Assembly (NCBI GenBank): GCA_021555075.1
Contig: JAKGBX010000003.1
Location: forward strand, 124,001-188,000
Origin: Rhodobacteraceae bacterium LMO-JJ12
Lineage (GTDB): Bacteria; Pseudomonadota; Alphaproteobacteria; Rhodobacterales; Rhodobacteraceae
Reading direction: 5' to 3'
DNA length: 64,000 nt
Positions 17,645 through 26,471 of this stretch are shown one piece after another. How positions within the stretch are numbered: the first letter of the stretch is position 1; each line of letters begins with the position of its first letter. A program made the translations under genes and the position numbers. Below the pieces are notes generated by a model. That model had not been told where the DNA came from. It made no database searches and saw nothing but the letters and a program-made list of their open reading frames with translations.

Positions 17645-17938
17645 ATGGTAACTGTCATGGACGAATTTCTGGCCGCGTTGCAGCCGCGGGTGCACGGTGT
17701 GCTGAAGGGCAGTGCGAAGCTGGTGATCACCGGGGTCGGCAGCGTGATGATGGATGAGACCGGCGCGCGCGAAGGTGATGGTGCGGTGGATGTGACGCTA
17801 AGCGCCAGCGAGGGTGTGTTTCGTGCCATCATGGATGGCTCGCAAAATCCGGTGATGGCGGTGATGTCGGGCAAGCTTAAGGTTGATGGCAGCGCGACGC
17901 GGGCTTTGAAAATCGGGCAGATCCTGACCGGCGCTTAA
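17645..17938 (+). CDS. SCP2 sterol-binding domain protein
   Basis: A 97-residue single-domain SCP2-like protein (VITGVGSVMMDETGAREG, DVTLSASEGVFRAIMDG, MSGKLKVDGSATRALKIGQ). Such small proteins bind lipids or acyl-CoAs; the ligand is unknown. The start is the ATG at 17645 (MVTVMDEF); the ATG at 17657 is an alternative. Confidence 0.85.
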   Translation: MVTVMDEFLAALQPRVHGVLKGSAKLVITGVGSVMMDETGAREGDGAVDVTLSASEGVFRAIMDGSQNPVMAVMSGKLKVDGSATRALKIGQILTGA

Positions 17939-17994
17939 GACGCAGGTTCTGGGTTTCCACTGGCCGGGCGCTTGCGATAGCGTGGCGTGATGAG

Positions 17995-19179
17995 ATGCGG
18001 AGCCCGAACATGACGCCCCTAAGGATTTCCAACCGCGCGGCGCGGTGGCTTTGGCTGTCGGCGCAGGGGTTGGCCAGTGCGCCGACGGGCAAGATTGATC
18101 TTGGCCAGATGATCCACGATCTGGGCTTTGTGCAGCTTGATACGATCCGGGTGATCGCGCGTGCGCATCACCATATCCTGTGGTCGCGCAATCAGAACTA
18201 TCGCGAACCGATGCTGGGCAAGCATTTGAGGCAGCGCCATGTTTTCGAACACTTCACCCATGATGCCAGCGTGTTGCCGATGGAATTCCTTCCGATGTGG
18301 CAACGGCAGTTCGACCGTAGGGCCGCGCGGATCATCAAAGCCGGTTGGTGGAAGGGGATGCCCGACGCCGAGGGACGTGCAGAGATCAAGGCGCGGATTG
18401 AGCGGGAGGGGCCGCTTTCGACCCATGCGTTTGATACCAAGGTGGACGGCAAGCGCGAGATGTGGTCGCGCCCGCCACACAAACTGGCGCTGGATTACAT
18501 GTGGTATGCGGGCGAATTGGCCACCTGCCACCGGGAGAATTTCACCAAGTTCTATGATCTGGGCGAACGGGTGTTCCCCAAGGCATTGCGCGAGGTGGCG
18601 ATGGCAGAGGAAGCGCAGATTGATTGGCTCTGCCGCGCCGCATTGACGCGGATGGGGTTTGGCAGCGCGGGTGAGATTCAGCGGTTTTGGGACGCGATGT
18701 CGGCACGCGAGGTCAAGGGGTGGCTGGAACGTGCGTCGGGTGGGCTGGTGGCGGTGGAGATCGAGAACGCCGATGGCAGCGTAAGCAGTGGCTGGGCGGT
18801 GCCGGATATCGAGGCGCGGCTGGCGGCGTTGGAAAAGCCGACCGCACGAATGCGCATTCTCAACCCGTTTGATCCGGTGATCCGGGATCGCAACCGGCTG
18901 GCGCGGCTGTTTGGATTTGAGTATCGCGTTGAGATGTTCGTGCCAGCGGCCAAGCGCAAATGGGGGTATTACGTTTACCCGCTGCTTGAGGGGGATCGGT
19001 TTGTAGGGCGCATCGAGGCCAAGGCGGATCGGGCCACGGGCGTTTTGCAACACATGCAGACATGGGTCGAACCGGGGGTGAAATGGAGCAATGCGCGTCA
19101 AACCCGGCTTGAGGCCGAATTAGGGCGGTTGGCGCGGCTGGCAGGGGTGTCGGAGTTGGTGATTAGCCCGGCGCAATAG
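17995..19179 (+). CDS. YcaQ/AlkZ family winged-helix DNA glycosylase
   Basis: A 394-residue protein of the family that removes bulky alkylated bases and unhooks interstrand crosslinks. The start (LRISNRAARWLWLSAQGL) and the catalytic-region motif LGFVQLDTIRVIARAHHH, containing the QxD-type pair, fit YcaQ. Repeated winged-helix domains follow, with the conserved end segment LNPFDPVIRDRNRLARLFGFEYRVE and RKWGYYVYPLLEGDRFVGRI. ATG 17995 or ATG 18010 may be the start. It stands alone. Confidence 0.85.
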   Translation: MRSPNMTPLRISNRAARWLWLSAQGLASAPTGKIDLGQMIHDLGFVQLDTIRVIARAHHHILWSRNQNYREPMLGKHLRQRHVFEHFTHDASVLPMEFLPMWQRQFDRRAARIIKAGWWKGMPDAEGRAEIKARIEREGPLSTHAFDTKVDGKREMWSRPPHKLALDYMWYAGELATCHRENFTKFYDLGERVFPKALREVAMAEEAQIDWLCRAALTRMGFGSAGEIQRFWDAMSAREVKGWLERASGGLVAVEIENADGSVSSGWAVPDIEARLAALEKPTARMRILNPFDPVIRDRNRLARLFGFEYRVEMFVPAAKRKWGYYVYPLLEGDRFVGRIEAKADRATGVLQHMQTWVEPGVKWSNARQTRLEAELGRLARLAGVSELVISPAQ

Positions 19180-19239
19180 GTCTTTTCTGGCCCTGTCTAT
19201 AGGGGTGCTATACCGGGCGCGGCAGGCTGATCGTTGTTG

Positions 19240-19566
19240 TTAGGCGCCTCTGGCCCGTTCAAGTTCGCCGCGCAGTTCTTCGGCCTCGTAGCGGGCATCG
19301 CGCAAGCCTTCCATGGCTGCTCCAAGCTCGGCTTCGGTCTGGCTTAGCTGGTTGGTCAATTCAGCCTCGCGTTGTTGCAGATAGGTAATGGCCTGATCGC
19401 GGGTCTCTTCGGCTTCGTGCAGTTCTTGTGCCATGCGGTCGAGTTCTTCGACGTCGGAACGCGCCACGCGGGTGAAGCGGTGGATCAGCCAATTGGCGAA
19501 CCAGCCGGTACAAAAGGCGACGAACAGGATGATCGCGGTAGCAATGATGAACTCAGTTCGTGTCAT
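19240..19566 (-). CDS. Small membrane-anchored coiled-coil protein
   Basis: A 108-residue protein with one N-terminal membrane helix (EFIIATAIILFVAFCTGWFANWLI), then about 75 residues of continuous heptad-rich coiled coil (from VEELDRMAQELHEAEETRDQA to the end). Its start overlaps the end of the upstream OmpA-domain gene by 14 nt, so the two form an operon and may act together at the envelope. I recognise no named family. Confidence 0.75.
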   Translation of the reverse strand: MTRTEFIIATAIILFVAFCTGWFANWLIHRFTRVARSDVEELDRMAQELHEAEETRDQAITYLQQREAELTNQLSQTEAELGAAMEGLRDARYEAEELRGELERARGA

Positions 19567-21505
19567 CGGGAACTCCTTCGTCTGATGCGTCACCCGGATC
19601 GCCCGGTTCACCGTGCGCGTCCTCTTCGCCCTGCTCTGGCGTTTCGGGCAATTGTTCTGCACTTTCCAGCGTGGTTTTCACTTCTTCGATCGGCTCGGGG
19701 CGGACCAGGTCGAATTCGATCCGGCGGTTTTCCTCGCGGCCTTCCTCGGTCTTGTTATCGGCAATCGGCTGCGTCTCGCCATGGCCGACGGCATTGTATG
19801 ACGAGGTAAGAACACGGCGCGCGCGCAATCCGTTGAGGACCGCCTGGGCGCGGGCCTGGCTAAGTTGTTGGTTCATCTCTTCGCGGCCCTGGCTATCGGT
19901 ATGGCCGCTGATCACAAGCTGAATCGGGCCGCATTTTTTCAGAACTTCGGCAATCGCATCGACGGTCTTGCGCGAGGCGCCGTCAATTGTGTCGGAGCCC
20001 GGTTCAAACGAGATCTTGCGCTCGGCCTGAATTGCCTTGATTTCGGCGATGCATTCATCGGGTGTCGGCAAGCCAGCTACCGGGTCGAGCTTTTCCTGAT
20101 AGGTGATGTTGATGTCGAAGCTTTCGGCGTCACCCAGCTTTTCCGACAACATGCGCGAGATTTCGGCATTTGCCTCGGGGTTGCCGGTATTGCCCAGCAC
20201 CTGCATGTTGTCGGGAGTGATGGTGACGGCGCCGTTGGAGAGATACGCGAGCGCGTTGAGCCCGGTAAGCACCCGAACCGGCCAGTCGCGCGACAGTGTT
20301 TCGTCGACCCGCGCCGAGCTGTGCACCGAGTCGGATCCAAAGCGCGCTTTGGCAAAGCTGATGGTGGATTCGCGGGCCAATTCATCGCTTACCCGGCCAC
20401 GTAGGTGCAACAAGCCCTCGGGTGAGAGCGTGGCGACAAATTCGGGGGGGCCGCTGCTGTTGGCTTCGGGCGTTTCAGGCAATACAGCATGCAGGCTGAA
20501 GACATCGGGCAGGTTATTCTCCAGCTCACCGACCACTTGGTCGAAGAGGGCGGGATCAGTGCCTTCTATCGCGAGCAGCGAAATGTCGGCGTCGGCGAAT
20601 GTCACCGTGCCCTGGCCCAGTTTGGCCACCGAAGCGATGGCCATTTCGGTAGCAATGGCCCAGTTCGGCGAGGGCACGCCAAGCCCGATGGTGCAAACCG
20701 CCTTGTCATCCTCAAGCCCGGCGGCGCGGGCGGCGTTCAGGATGCGGCTCTGGGACTGGGCTGAGTCGGCTGAACAGCTATCGAAGCGGGCGCCGTTTTC
20801 ATCGATCAGGAAGCGCAGCGAAAACGGGGTAATCACCGGGCGAGGGGCCGAGATGTTGAGCGTCACGGCGACACCATCGGGCGCGCGCCGGGTCAGTTCG
20901 GATTGCAGCTTGCGTTTGGCATCTGCGCTGTCGGACATGGCTGTGATATGAACGCTGTTGGCGTCGATCGAAATTTTTGAGCGCGGCAGTGATTTGAGCG
21001 AACGCAGACCGAAATCGAGCGCCTTTTCCCAACCGTTGGGCACGGGGTAGTCGGCCACGTCGAGCAGGTCGGCCACCTGATCTTCGCCGAAACTGTCCTT
21101 GAGATCTTCGAGCATCTGTTCGTTGTCGGTCGCGGCCGGGATCAGACCGATCAGCGAGATGCCGGAATCATTGCGCAGAATTTCAATTGAGAAGCGAGGC
21201 GGGGTCAGATCCTTGGCCGCGGCCATTTCCAGCTTGTCGATCACCCGCGCCGCATCGACAATCTCTCCGGCTGTGGAGAGGGCGAGGAATCTGTTGGCTT
21301 CGCTCGGGGCGGTGCCGGTAATGAAGACCTGAAGCCCGTCGGCATGGACCTCGGCCCAGGTCAATCCGCGCCGATCCAACGCTTCGCGTACACCAAACTC
21401 CGACGTTTCTTCAATCAGAGTCACAGCAAAGCTGGCTGCGAACAGGCTTGCTAGGGCGGCCGCGACGAAGGTAGCGGCAATGGTGAACATGGCGGAAAGG
21501 CGCAT
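19553..21505 (-). CDS. OmpA-domain envelope protein with BON-like repeats
   Basis: A 650-residue protein with an N-terminal hydrophobic helix (FTIAATFVAAALASLFAASFAVTL). A long middle region holds repeated alpha/beta units similar to BON domains (for example GVREALDRRGLTWAEVHADG). A C-terminal OmpA/MotB peptidoglycan-binding domain (about residues 490-605) follows, with ISGHTDSQGREEMNQQLSQARA and REENRRIEFDLV. The tail is acidic and disordered. The N-terminal helix lacks a clear cleavage site, so it may anchor the protein in the inner membrane. The start MRLSAMF at 21505 is chosen over an upstream codon at 21565. Confidence 0.85.
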   Translation of the reverse strand: MRLSAMFTIAATFVAAALASLFAASFAVTLIEETSEFGVREALDRRGLTWAEVHADGLQVFITGTAPSEANRFLALSTAGEIVDAARVIDKLEMAAAKDLTPPRFSIEILRNDSGISLIGLIPAATDNEQMLEDLKDSFGEDQVADLLDVADYPVPNGWEKALDFGLRSLKSLPRSKISIDANSVHITAMSDSADAKRKLQSELTRRAPDGVAVTLNISAPRPVITPFSLRFLIDENGARFDSCSADSAQSQSRILNAARAAGLEDDKAVCTIGLGVPSPNWAIATEMAIASVAKLGQGTVTFADADISLLAIEGTDPALFDQVVGELENNLPDVFSLHAVLPETPEANSSGPPEFVATLSPEGLLHLRGRVSDELARESTISFAKARFGSDSVHSSARVDETLSRDWPVRVLTGLNALAYLSNGAVTITPDNMQVLGNTGNPEANAEISRMLSEKLGDAESFDINITYQEKLDPVAGLPTPDECIAEIKAIQAERKISFEPGSDTIDGASRKTVDAIAEVLKKCGPIQLVISGHTDSQGREEMNQQLSQARAQAVLNGLRARRVLTSSYNAVGHGETQPIADNKTEEGREENRRIEFDLVRPEPIEEVKTTLESAEQLPETPEQGEEDAHGEPGDPGDASDEGVPDDTN

Positions 21506-21565
21506 TGAACCTGCAACGTCGGTGGTGTTGGTCTGTTGTCTAGTGCGTGGCGCTGCGGGTTGCAA

Positions 21566-22537
21566 TCACAGGAATAGGGCGCAGGCGAAAAACAGCAAAG
21601 GGATCAAACCTGTATCGCGATTTGAGCGAAACAGCATGATCAGACGGTCATTGTCGTCAAGCTTGAGGACTCGCAACTGCCAGACCATGTGCCACCCCAT
21701 TGCGCAGGCTCCGGCCAGAGCTAGAAGAAGCGCCAGCGGATTATCGTTGAATCCGACCATGGCGGTGATGATCGCCAGCCCAAGGAGCGAGACCGTGGCC
21801 ACCATGAAGCGGCGCAGCCATGTTGGCGACTCGTCCCCGAAAAGCCGCGCGGTGGATTTCACTCCGATCAAGGCGTCGTCCTCGGTGTCTTGATGGGCAT
21901 AGATTGTGTCATAAAACAGCGTCCATGCGATGCCTGCGACATAGAGGATCAGCGCCGGAGTTTCGAGCGTTCCGGTATGGGCCGTCCAAGCTAAGAGCGC
22001 GCCCCAGTTGAAGGCGAGACCGAGGAAGACTTGCGGCCACCATGTAAAGCGTTTGGCGAATGGATAGATCGCCACGGGGAGCAGCGACAGGAAGCCAAGC
22101 ATGATAGCATTTTTGTTGAATGTCAGAAGGATAGCGAAGGCGACAAGGGCTTGCAGGAGCATCCAGCCGGTGGCTTGCTTGGTGCTGACCTGACCCGAGG
22201 GGATGGGGCGCGAACGCGTGCGTTCGACGCGCCCGTCGATGTCGCGGTCGGTGATATCATTCCAGGTGCAGCCCGCGCCGCGCATGAGGAACGCCCCGGC
22301 GCCGCAGGATAGAAATATCCACAGATCAAACCAGCGTGCCTGTCCGTCATGCAGCATGGCGAGCGTCAGACCCCACCAGCATGGCAGTAGCAAAAGCCAG
22401 GTGCCGATTGGCCGGTCTGCGCGTGACAGGCGAAGATAGGGGCGTGACCAGACGGGGGCGAAACGGTCAACCCAGTTGCCTTTCACGGCATCGGCAACCT
22501 GACCTTCCGGCTCTGGTGTCTGATTTGAAGTGCTCAT
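21566..22537 (-). CDS. ubiA: 4-hydroxybenzoate polyprenyltransferase
   Basis: A 323-residue membrane prenyltransferase of ubiquinone synthesis. The first Asp-rich motif is NDITDRDIDGRVERT and the second is YDTIYAHQDTEDD; both bind the Mg-prenyl diphosphate. Nine hydrophobic segments follow the usual pattern, and ADRPIGTWLLLLPCWWGL near residue 40 is typical of UbiA. The start is the ATG at 22537 (MSTSNQT). It is divergent from rsmE, with only 11 nt between start codons, so their promoters overlap the opposite coding sequences. Confidence 0.94.
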   Translation of the reverse strand: MSTSNQTPEPEGQVADAVKGNWVDRFAPVWSRPYLRLSRADRPIGTWLLLLPCWWGLTLAMLHDGQARWFDLWIFLSCGAGAFLMRGAGCTWNDITDRDIDGRVERTRSRPIPSGQVSTKQATGWMLLQALVAFAILLTFNKNAIMLGFLSLLPVAIYPFAKRFTWWPQVFLGLAFNWGALLAWTAHTGTLETPALILYVAGIAWTLFYDTIYAHQDTEDDALIGVKSTARLFGDESPTWLRRFMVATVSLLGLAIITAMVGFNDNPLALLLALAGACAMGWHMVWQLRVLKLDDNDRLIMLFRSNRDTGLIPLLFFACALFL

Positions 22538-22548
22538 ATGCTCGGCCC

Positions 22549-23277
22549 ATGAAAATGGCAAAAATCAGATTGTATGTAGAGCACCCGCTTGGGGCAGGGC
22601 AATCGGTTCCTTTGGACCGCGATCAGGCGCATTATCTTTTCGGGGTGATGCGATTGAGCGTTGGCGATGCGGTTGCGTTGTTCAATGGGCGCGATGGTGA
22701 GTGGCAGGCCGAAGTTGTCCATGCGGGCAAGCGGAACGGGATATTGGAGTGCCGCGCGCAATCGGCGGAGCAGCGCAATCCGCCCGACCTGTGGTTGATG
22801 TTTGCCCCGATCAAGAAGGCGCGCACCGATTTCATCGTTGAGAAGGCCGCCGAGATGGGGGCGTCAAAAATATGCCCGGTGCAGACCGATTTCACCAATT
22901 CCGAGCGTATTCGGCAGGATCGCCTGCAAGCCCATGCGGTTGAGGCGGCAGAGCAATGCGGTGGCGTTTTTGTGCCGGAAGTCGAGGGTTTGGCCCGGTT
23001 GGAGAGGAAGTTGGCGGATTGGCCTGAGGGGCGGCAATTGATGTTTTGCGATGAGGCACTGGCGGGTGGATCTTTTGCGCTTCCGAGCGATCTTGCAGGG
23101 CAGCCATGGGCGATCTTGATCGGGCCTGAGGGAGGGTTTTCAGAGGCTGAGCGGGCACGGCTTTCGGCGCTTGAGTTTGCCCATCCGGTGGCTTTGGGGC
23201 CGCGCATCTTGCGTGCTGATACGGCGGCGGTGGCGGCGATGACCTTGTGGCAGACTCAATTGGGGGACTGGCGGTGA
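22549..23277 (+). CDS. rsmE: 16S rRNA m3U1498 methyltransferase
   Basis: A 242-residue SPOUT-class methyltransferase. It has an N-terminal PUA-like domain (YLFGVMRLSVGDAVALFNG) and a C-terminal knotted SAM site with LIGPEGGFSEAERARL and LGPRILRADTAAVAAM. It methylates U1498 of 16S rRNA. The start is ATG 22549 or ATG 22555 (MAKIRLY, the commoner family start). The frame continues open far upstream, antisense to ubiA, which is not coding. It overlaps the next gene by 4 nt. Confidence 0.94.
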   Translation: MKMAKIRLYVEHPLGAGQSVPLDRDQAHYLFGVMRLSVGDAVALFNGRDGEWQAEVVHAGKRNGILECRAQSAEQRNPPDLWLMFAPIKKARTDFIVEKAAEMGASKICPVQTDFTNSERIRQDRLQAHAVEAAEQCGGVFVPEVEGLARLERKLADWPEGRQLMFCDEALAGGSFALPSDLAGQPWAILIGPEGGFSEAERARLSALEFAHPVALGPRILRADTAAVAAMTLWQTQLGDWR

Positions 23278-23801
23278 ACTTTATCCGGCCCGAAGTGCGC
23301 GCGGCGTTGTGGCGTTGGCGCGAGGTGTTGCTCGGGGCTGTTATCACGGCGCTGGGGGCGAATTGGGCGTTTGGGTCGTTTGGGGTCATGGGCTGGCTTG
23401 GCTGGGTAGTTTTGGTTGTTGGGCTGTCGTTATTGATTGCCGGGTTGCAGCGCGCGCGGGTCAGGCCGCGCAGCGGCGGGCCGGGGGTTGTTGAGCTGGA
23501 CGAAGGCCAGTTGAGCTATCTGCACCCTGAGAATGGCGCGATTGTGACACTTCCGGCGGTGATCCGGATTGAGATCGAAACCACCGGTGGGGGGCCGGTT
23601 GAGGATGATCTGTTCTGGCGCTTTTTTCAGAACAACGGATATGGCGCGCGTATTCCGGCATCTGCCGTGGGGGGCGAGAGATTGTTTGATTCGCTGGCCG
23701 GTTTTCCCGGTGCAGATTACCAAAAGGTTATCGAGGCGTCCGGGTCTACAGAGCCACACGTCTTTGTCATTTGGCAGAAAGAAGCGGGGCGGTTGCATTG
23801 A
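23274..23801 (+). CDS. Hypothetical membrane protein downstream of rsmE
   Basis: A 175-residue protein with two membrane helices near the N-terminus (VLLGAVITALGANWAFG and WLGWVVLVVGLSLLIAGL), then a beta-rich cytoplasmic domain (LDEGQLSYLHPENGAIVTLPAVIRI). The GTG start at 23274 overlaps the rsmE stop. The beta-rich part resembles PH-like membrane proteins in layout only. Function is unknown. It is 60 nt upstream of gshA. Confidence 0.75.
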   Translation: MNFIRPEVRAALWRWREVLLGAVITALGANWAFGSFGVMGWLGWVVLVVGLSLLIAGLQRARVRPRSGGPGVVELDEGQLSYLHPENGAIVTLPAVIRIEIETTGGGPVEDDLFWRFFQNNGYGARIPASAVGGERLFDSLAGFPGADYQKVIEASGSTEPHVFVIWQKEAGRLH

Positions 23802-23861
23802 CACTTTGATGCGCAGACCGCAGAGATTTCCCTCAAACGCGAACAGAGCGGAGTTAACCAA

Positions 23862-25232
23862 ATGTCCATTCCCCAGTCCGGTGGCGGCCCGATCGAGCGG
23901 CACGAGCAGATGGCCGAATTTCTCGAAAAGGGCTGTAAACCCAAGAAAGACTGGCGGATCGGCACCGAACACGAGAAGTTCGGCTATTGTAAGGATACGC
24001 TGTTGCCGATCCCTTATGCCGGCGAGCGTTCGGTGTTGGCGGTGTTGGAAGGATTGCGCGACGGCTATGGCTGGGAGCCGGTGCTGGAAGGCGAAAATCT
24101 TATTGGATTACAAAAGGATGGGGCGAATGTCAGCCTTGAGCCAGGAGGGCAGTTGGAGCTTTCCGGTGCCCCTTTGGAGAGCATCCACCAGACCTGCGAC
24201 GAGGTTAACACTCATTTAGTTGCGGTTAAGGATGTTGCCGACAAGGTGGGCGTTGGCTTTATCGGGCTTGGTGCGGCACCAGAATGGACCCACGAACAGA
24301 TGCCGTTGATGCCCAAGGGCCGTTACAAGCTGATGGACGCCTACATGCAAAAAGTCGGCACCATGGGTCGGGTTATGATGCGCCGGACCTGCACCGTGCA
24401 GGTGAACCTTGATTTCGGCACCGAAGCCGACATGGTGCAGAAAATGCGGGTGGCGATTGCGCTTCAGCCGGTGGCCACCGCGCTGTTCGCCAATTCGCCG
24501 TTTCTGGAGGGCAAGCCCAACGGTCACAAGAGCTGGCGGAGCCGGGTCTGGCGCGATCTCGACGCGTCGCGCACGGGGATGATTCCGTTCGTTTTCGACG
24601 AGGGGTTCGGCTTTGAATCCTGGGTGCAATATGTGCTCGATGTGCCAATGTATTTTGTCTATCGCGATGGTAAATATGTCGATGCGCTGGGCCAGAGTTT
24701 CCGTGATTTTCTTGAAGGAAAGCTGCCCGCGCTGCCCGGCGAGAAGCCGACGTTGAGCGATTGGGCCGACCATCTGACGACGGTCTTCCCTGAGGCGCGC
24801 CTGAAGCAATATATCGAGATGCGCGGAGCCGATGGCGGCCCGTGGCGGCGGCTTTGTGCGCTGCCGGCCCTTTGGGTTGGGTTGATGTATGACCAGACCG
24901 CACTTGATGCCGCCTGGGATATGGCCAAGGGCTGGGATGCTGAGACCCGCGAGGCGCTGCGCGTGGCGGCGAGCGTGGACGGGTTGCAGGCCCAAGTCGG
25001 CAAGATCAAGATGCGCGATCTGGCGCGTGATGTGCTGGAAATCGCCCGCGAAGGGCTGCGCGCGCGCGCCATGCCGGGGGCCGGTGGGATGATCCCGGAT
25101 GAGCGCCATTTCCTGCATGCGCTGGAGGATTCGGTGACCGATGACAAGGTGCCTGCCGATGAGTTGCTGGAGAAGTATCACGGCGAATGGGATGGTGATC
25201 TGAGCCGGATTTACAGCGAGTTCAGCTACTGA
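23862..25232 (+). CDS. gshA: Glutamate-cysteine ligase (plant/alphaproteobacterial type)
   Basis: A 456-residue enzyme of the GCS2-like class found in alphaproteobacteria and plants, catalysing the first step of glutathione synthesis. Recognisable segments are WRIGTEHEKFGY (substrate Glu/metal site), NVSLEPGGQLELSGAP, RTCTVQVNLDFG and YIEMRGADGGPWRRLCALPALWVGL. The start is the ATG at 23862 following GGAGTTAACCA. It appears monocistronic. Confidence 0.93.
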   Translation: MSIPQSGGGPIERHEQMAEFLEKGCKPKKDWRIGTEHEKFGYCKDTLLPIPYAGERSVLAVLEGLRDGYGWEPVLEGENLIGLQKDGANVSLEPGGQLELSGAPLESIHQTCDEVNTHLVAVKDVADKVGVGFIGLGAAPEWTHEQMPLMPKGRYKLMDAYMQKVGTMGRVMMRRTCTVQVNLDFGTEADMVQKMRVAIALQPVATALFANSPFLEGKPNGHKSWRSRVWRDLDASRTGMIPFVFDEGFGFESWVQYVLDVPMYFVYRDGKYVDALGQSFRDFLEGKLPALPGEKPTLSDWADHLTTVFPEARLKQYIEMRGADGGPWRRLCALPALWVGLMYDQTALDAAWDMAKGWDAETREALRVAASVDGLQAQVGKIKMRDLARDVLEIAREGLRARAMPGAGGMIPDERHFLHALEDSVTDDKVPADELLEKYHGEWDGDLSRIYSEFSY

Positions 25233-25390
25233 TCCGTTAACCTTTGCCGGGGCGGATTAACCGGAGTTAATCGAGAATATGGGTGAAAACCGGGGGGTGA
25301 CTCTCGGCTGACATCCGGCTGACTCGCGGCTGCCGGGTGAAATGCGCCAGCGGACAACGCGAAAAGATTAATTTCGGGCGTTCGGTCGGG

Positions 25391-25819
25391 TTACGAAGGC
25401 GGAATGGCGGCGCGACGTGATTTTCGAGTGAAGAAATTGTAGAGCAAGCCGAAAAGACCACCCCAGAGCATCGAGAACATCGCACCATAGGTGAAGTAGA
25501 CCGAAGCGATCGAGCGCAGGTCTTTGGTGCCGATAAAAAGCGCGGCCAGAAGAATCGGAATGCAGGCAAGAGTGTTGACGACGAGTGCGGCAGTGGCTGT
25601 TTGCCAAGCGCTGCGTGGTTCGCGTGACAGCATCCAATAGAGTGTTGGTCCGCCGAGAAGCAGGTAAAACGGCCCACCCATGTAAAGCGCAACGTAGGGG
25701 ATCAGCAGTGGGAAGCCGAGTAGCGCAGGAATCAGCGGCGCGAGGATCAGGGCGGCAAAGAAGGCCGGAAGACGGACCGCGTGGCGCAGAGTTTTGTGCT
25801 TGGGCGGAGTTCCGGTCAT
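25391..25819 (-). CDS. Hypothetical four-helix membrane protein
   Basis: A 142-residue hydrophobic protein with about four membrane segments (AFFAALILAPLIPALLGF, VALYMGGPFYLLLGG, ALVVNTLACIPILLAALFIG, FSMLWGGLFGLLYNFF) and short charged ends. I do not recognise a family. It is 43 nt downstream of plsY on the same strand, so it may be the last gene of the pyrB-plsY cluster. Confidence 0.7.
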   Translation of the reverse strand: MTGTPPKHKTLRHAVRLPAFFAALILAPLIPALLGFPLLIPYVALYMGGPFYLLLGGPTLYWMLSREPRSAWQTATAALVVNTLACIPILLAALFIGTKDLRSIASVYFTYGAMFSMLWGGLFGLLYNFFTRKSRRAAIPPS

Positions 25820-25862
25820 ATTGGCAAGCTCCGGATAACTGCGATGAAGGGCGGCGCGCGGG

Positions 25863-26471
25863 TTAGCTTTTCTGCCCGATCTTGGGTTCGGTTCCGGCGC
25901 GCAGGCGCGAAATATTGGCGCGGTGGCGCCAATAGATCAGGCAGGTGAGGATCACGCCGAGGAAGAAGGCTGTTCCATTGTCCAAGAGCAGCATCCACGC
26001 GGTTGAGCTGCCCGCAGCTATGAGCGCGGCCATTGACGACGTGCGGCTGATTGCGGCGGCGGCCAGCCATGTGGCACAAACCGCCAGACCGACAGGCCAG
26101 GCGAGGGCCAGCATGATGCCGATGAAGGTGGCCACGCCTTTGCCGCCCTTGAAGCCGAGCCAGACGGGGTAGCAATGACCAAGAAAGCTCGCCAGTGCGG
26201 CGATCTGTGCGGCGTCTTCGCCGACAAAGGCACGGGCCAGAAGTACGGCCACGGCGCCTTTGCCGCCATCAAGCAACAAGGTGAGTGCGGCGGCCTTTTT
26301 CGAGCCGGTGCGCAGCACGTTGGTTGCGCCGATATTGCCCGAGCCGATGGTGCGCAGATTGCCGAGACCCATGGCGCGCGACACGATCACCCCAAAGGGG
26401 ACCGAGCCCAGAAGGTAGCCCAGAACGACCCAGAGGGCGAGGGTTGGATAGCTCGCTTCAATCAGGGGCAT
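25863..26471 (-). CDS. plsY: Acyl-phosphate glycerol-3-phosphate acyltransferase
   Basis: A 202-residue membrane enzyme that makes lysophosphatidic acid from acyl phosphate. All three PlsY signatures are visible: SGNIGATNVLR near residue 43, DGGKGAVAVLLAR near 70 and FKGGKGVATFIG near 107. Its ATG overlaps the stop of the upstream dihydroorotase-like gene by one base, so the two are cotranscribed. Confidence 0.94.
   Translation of the reverse strand: MPLIEASYPTLALWVVLGYLLGSVPFGVIVSRAMGLGNLRTIGSGNIGATNVLRTGSKKAAALTLLLDGGKGAVAVLLARAFVGEDAAQIAALASFLGHCYPVWLGFKGGKGVATFIGIMLALAWPVGLAVCATWLAAAAISRTSSMAALIAAGSSTAWMLLLDNGTAFFLGVILTCLIYWRHRANISRLRAGTEPKIGQKS

Noticed and set aside
25237-25270. TTAACC, TTAACC and TTAA after gshA as CtrA binding sites
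   Set aside because: Spacing (14 nt and 4-6 nt) does not fit TTAA-N7-TTAA, and the site lies between convergent gene ends, not at a promoter.
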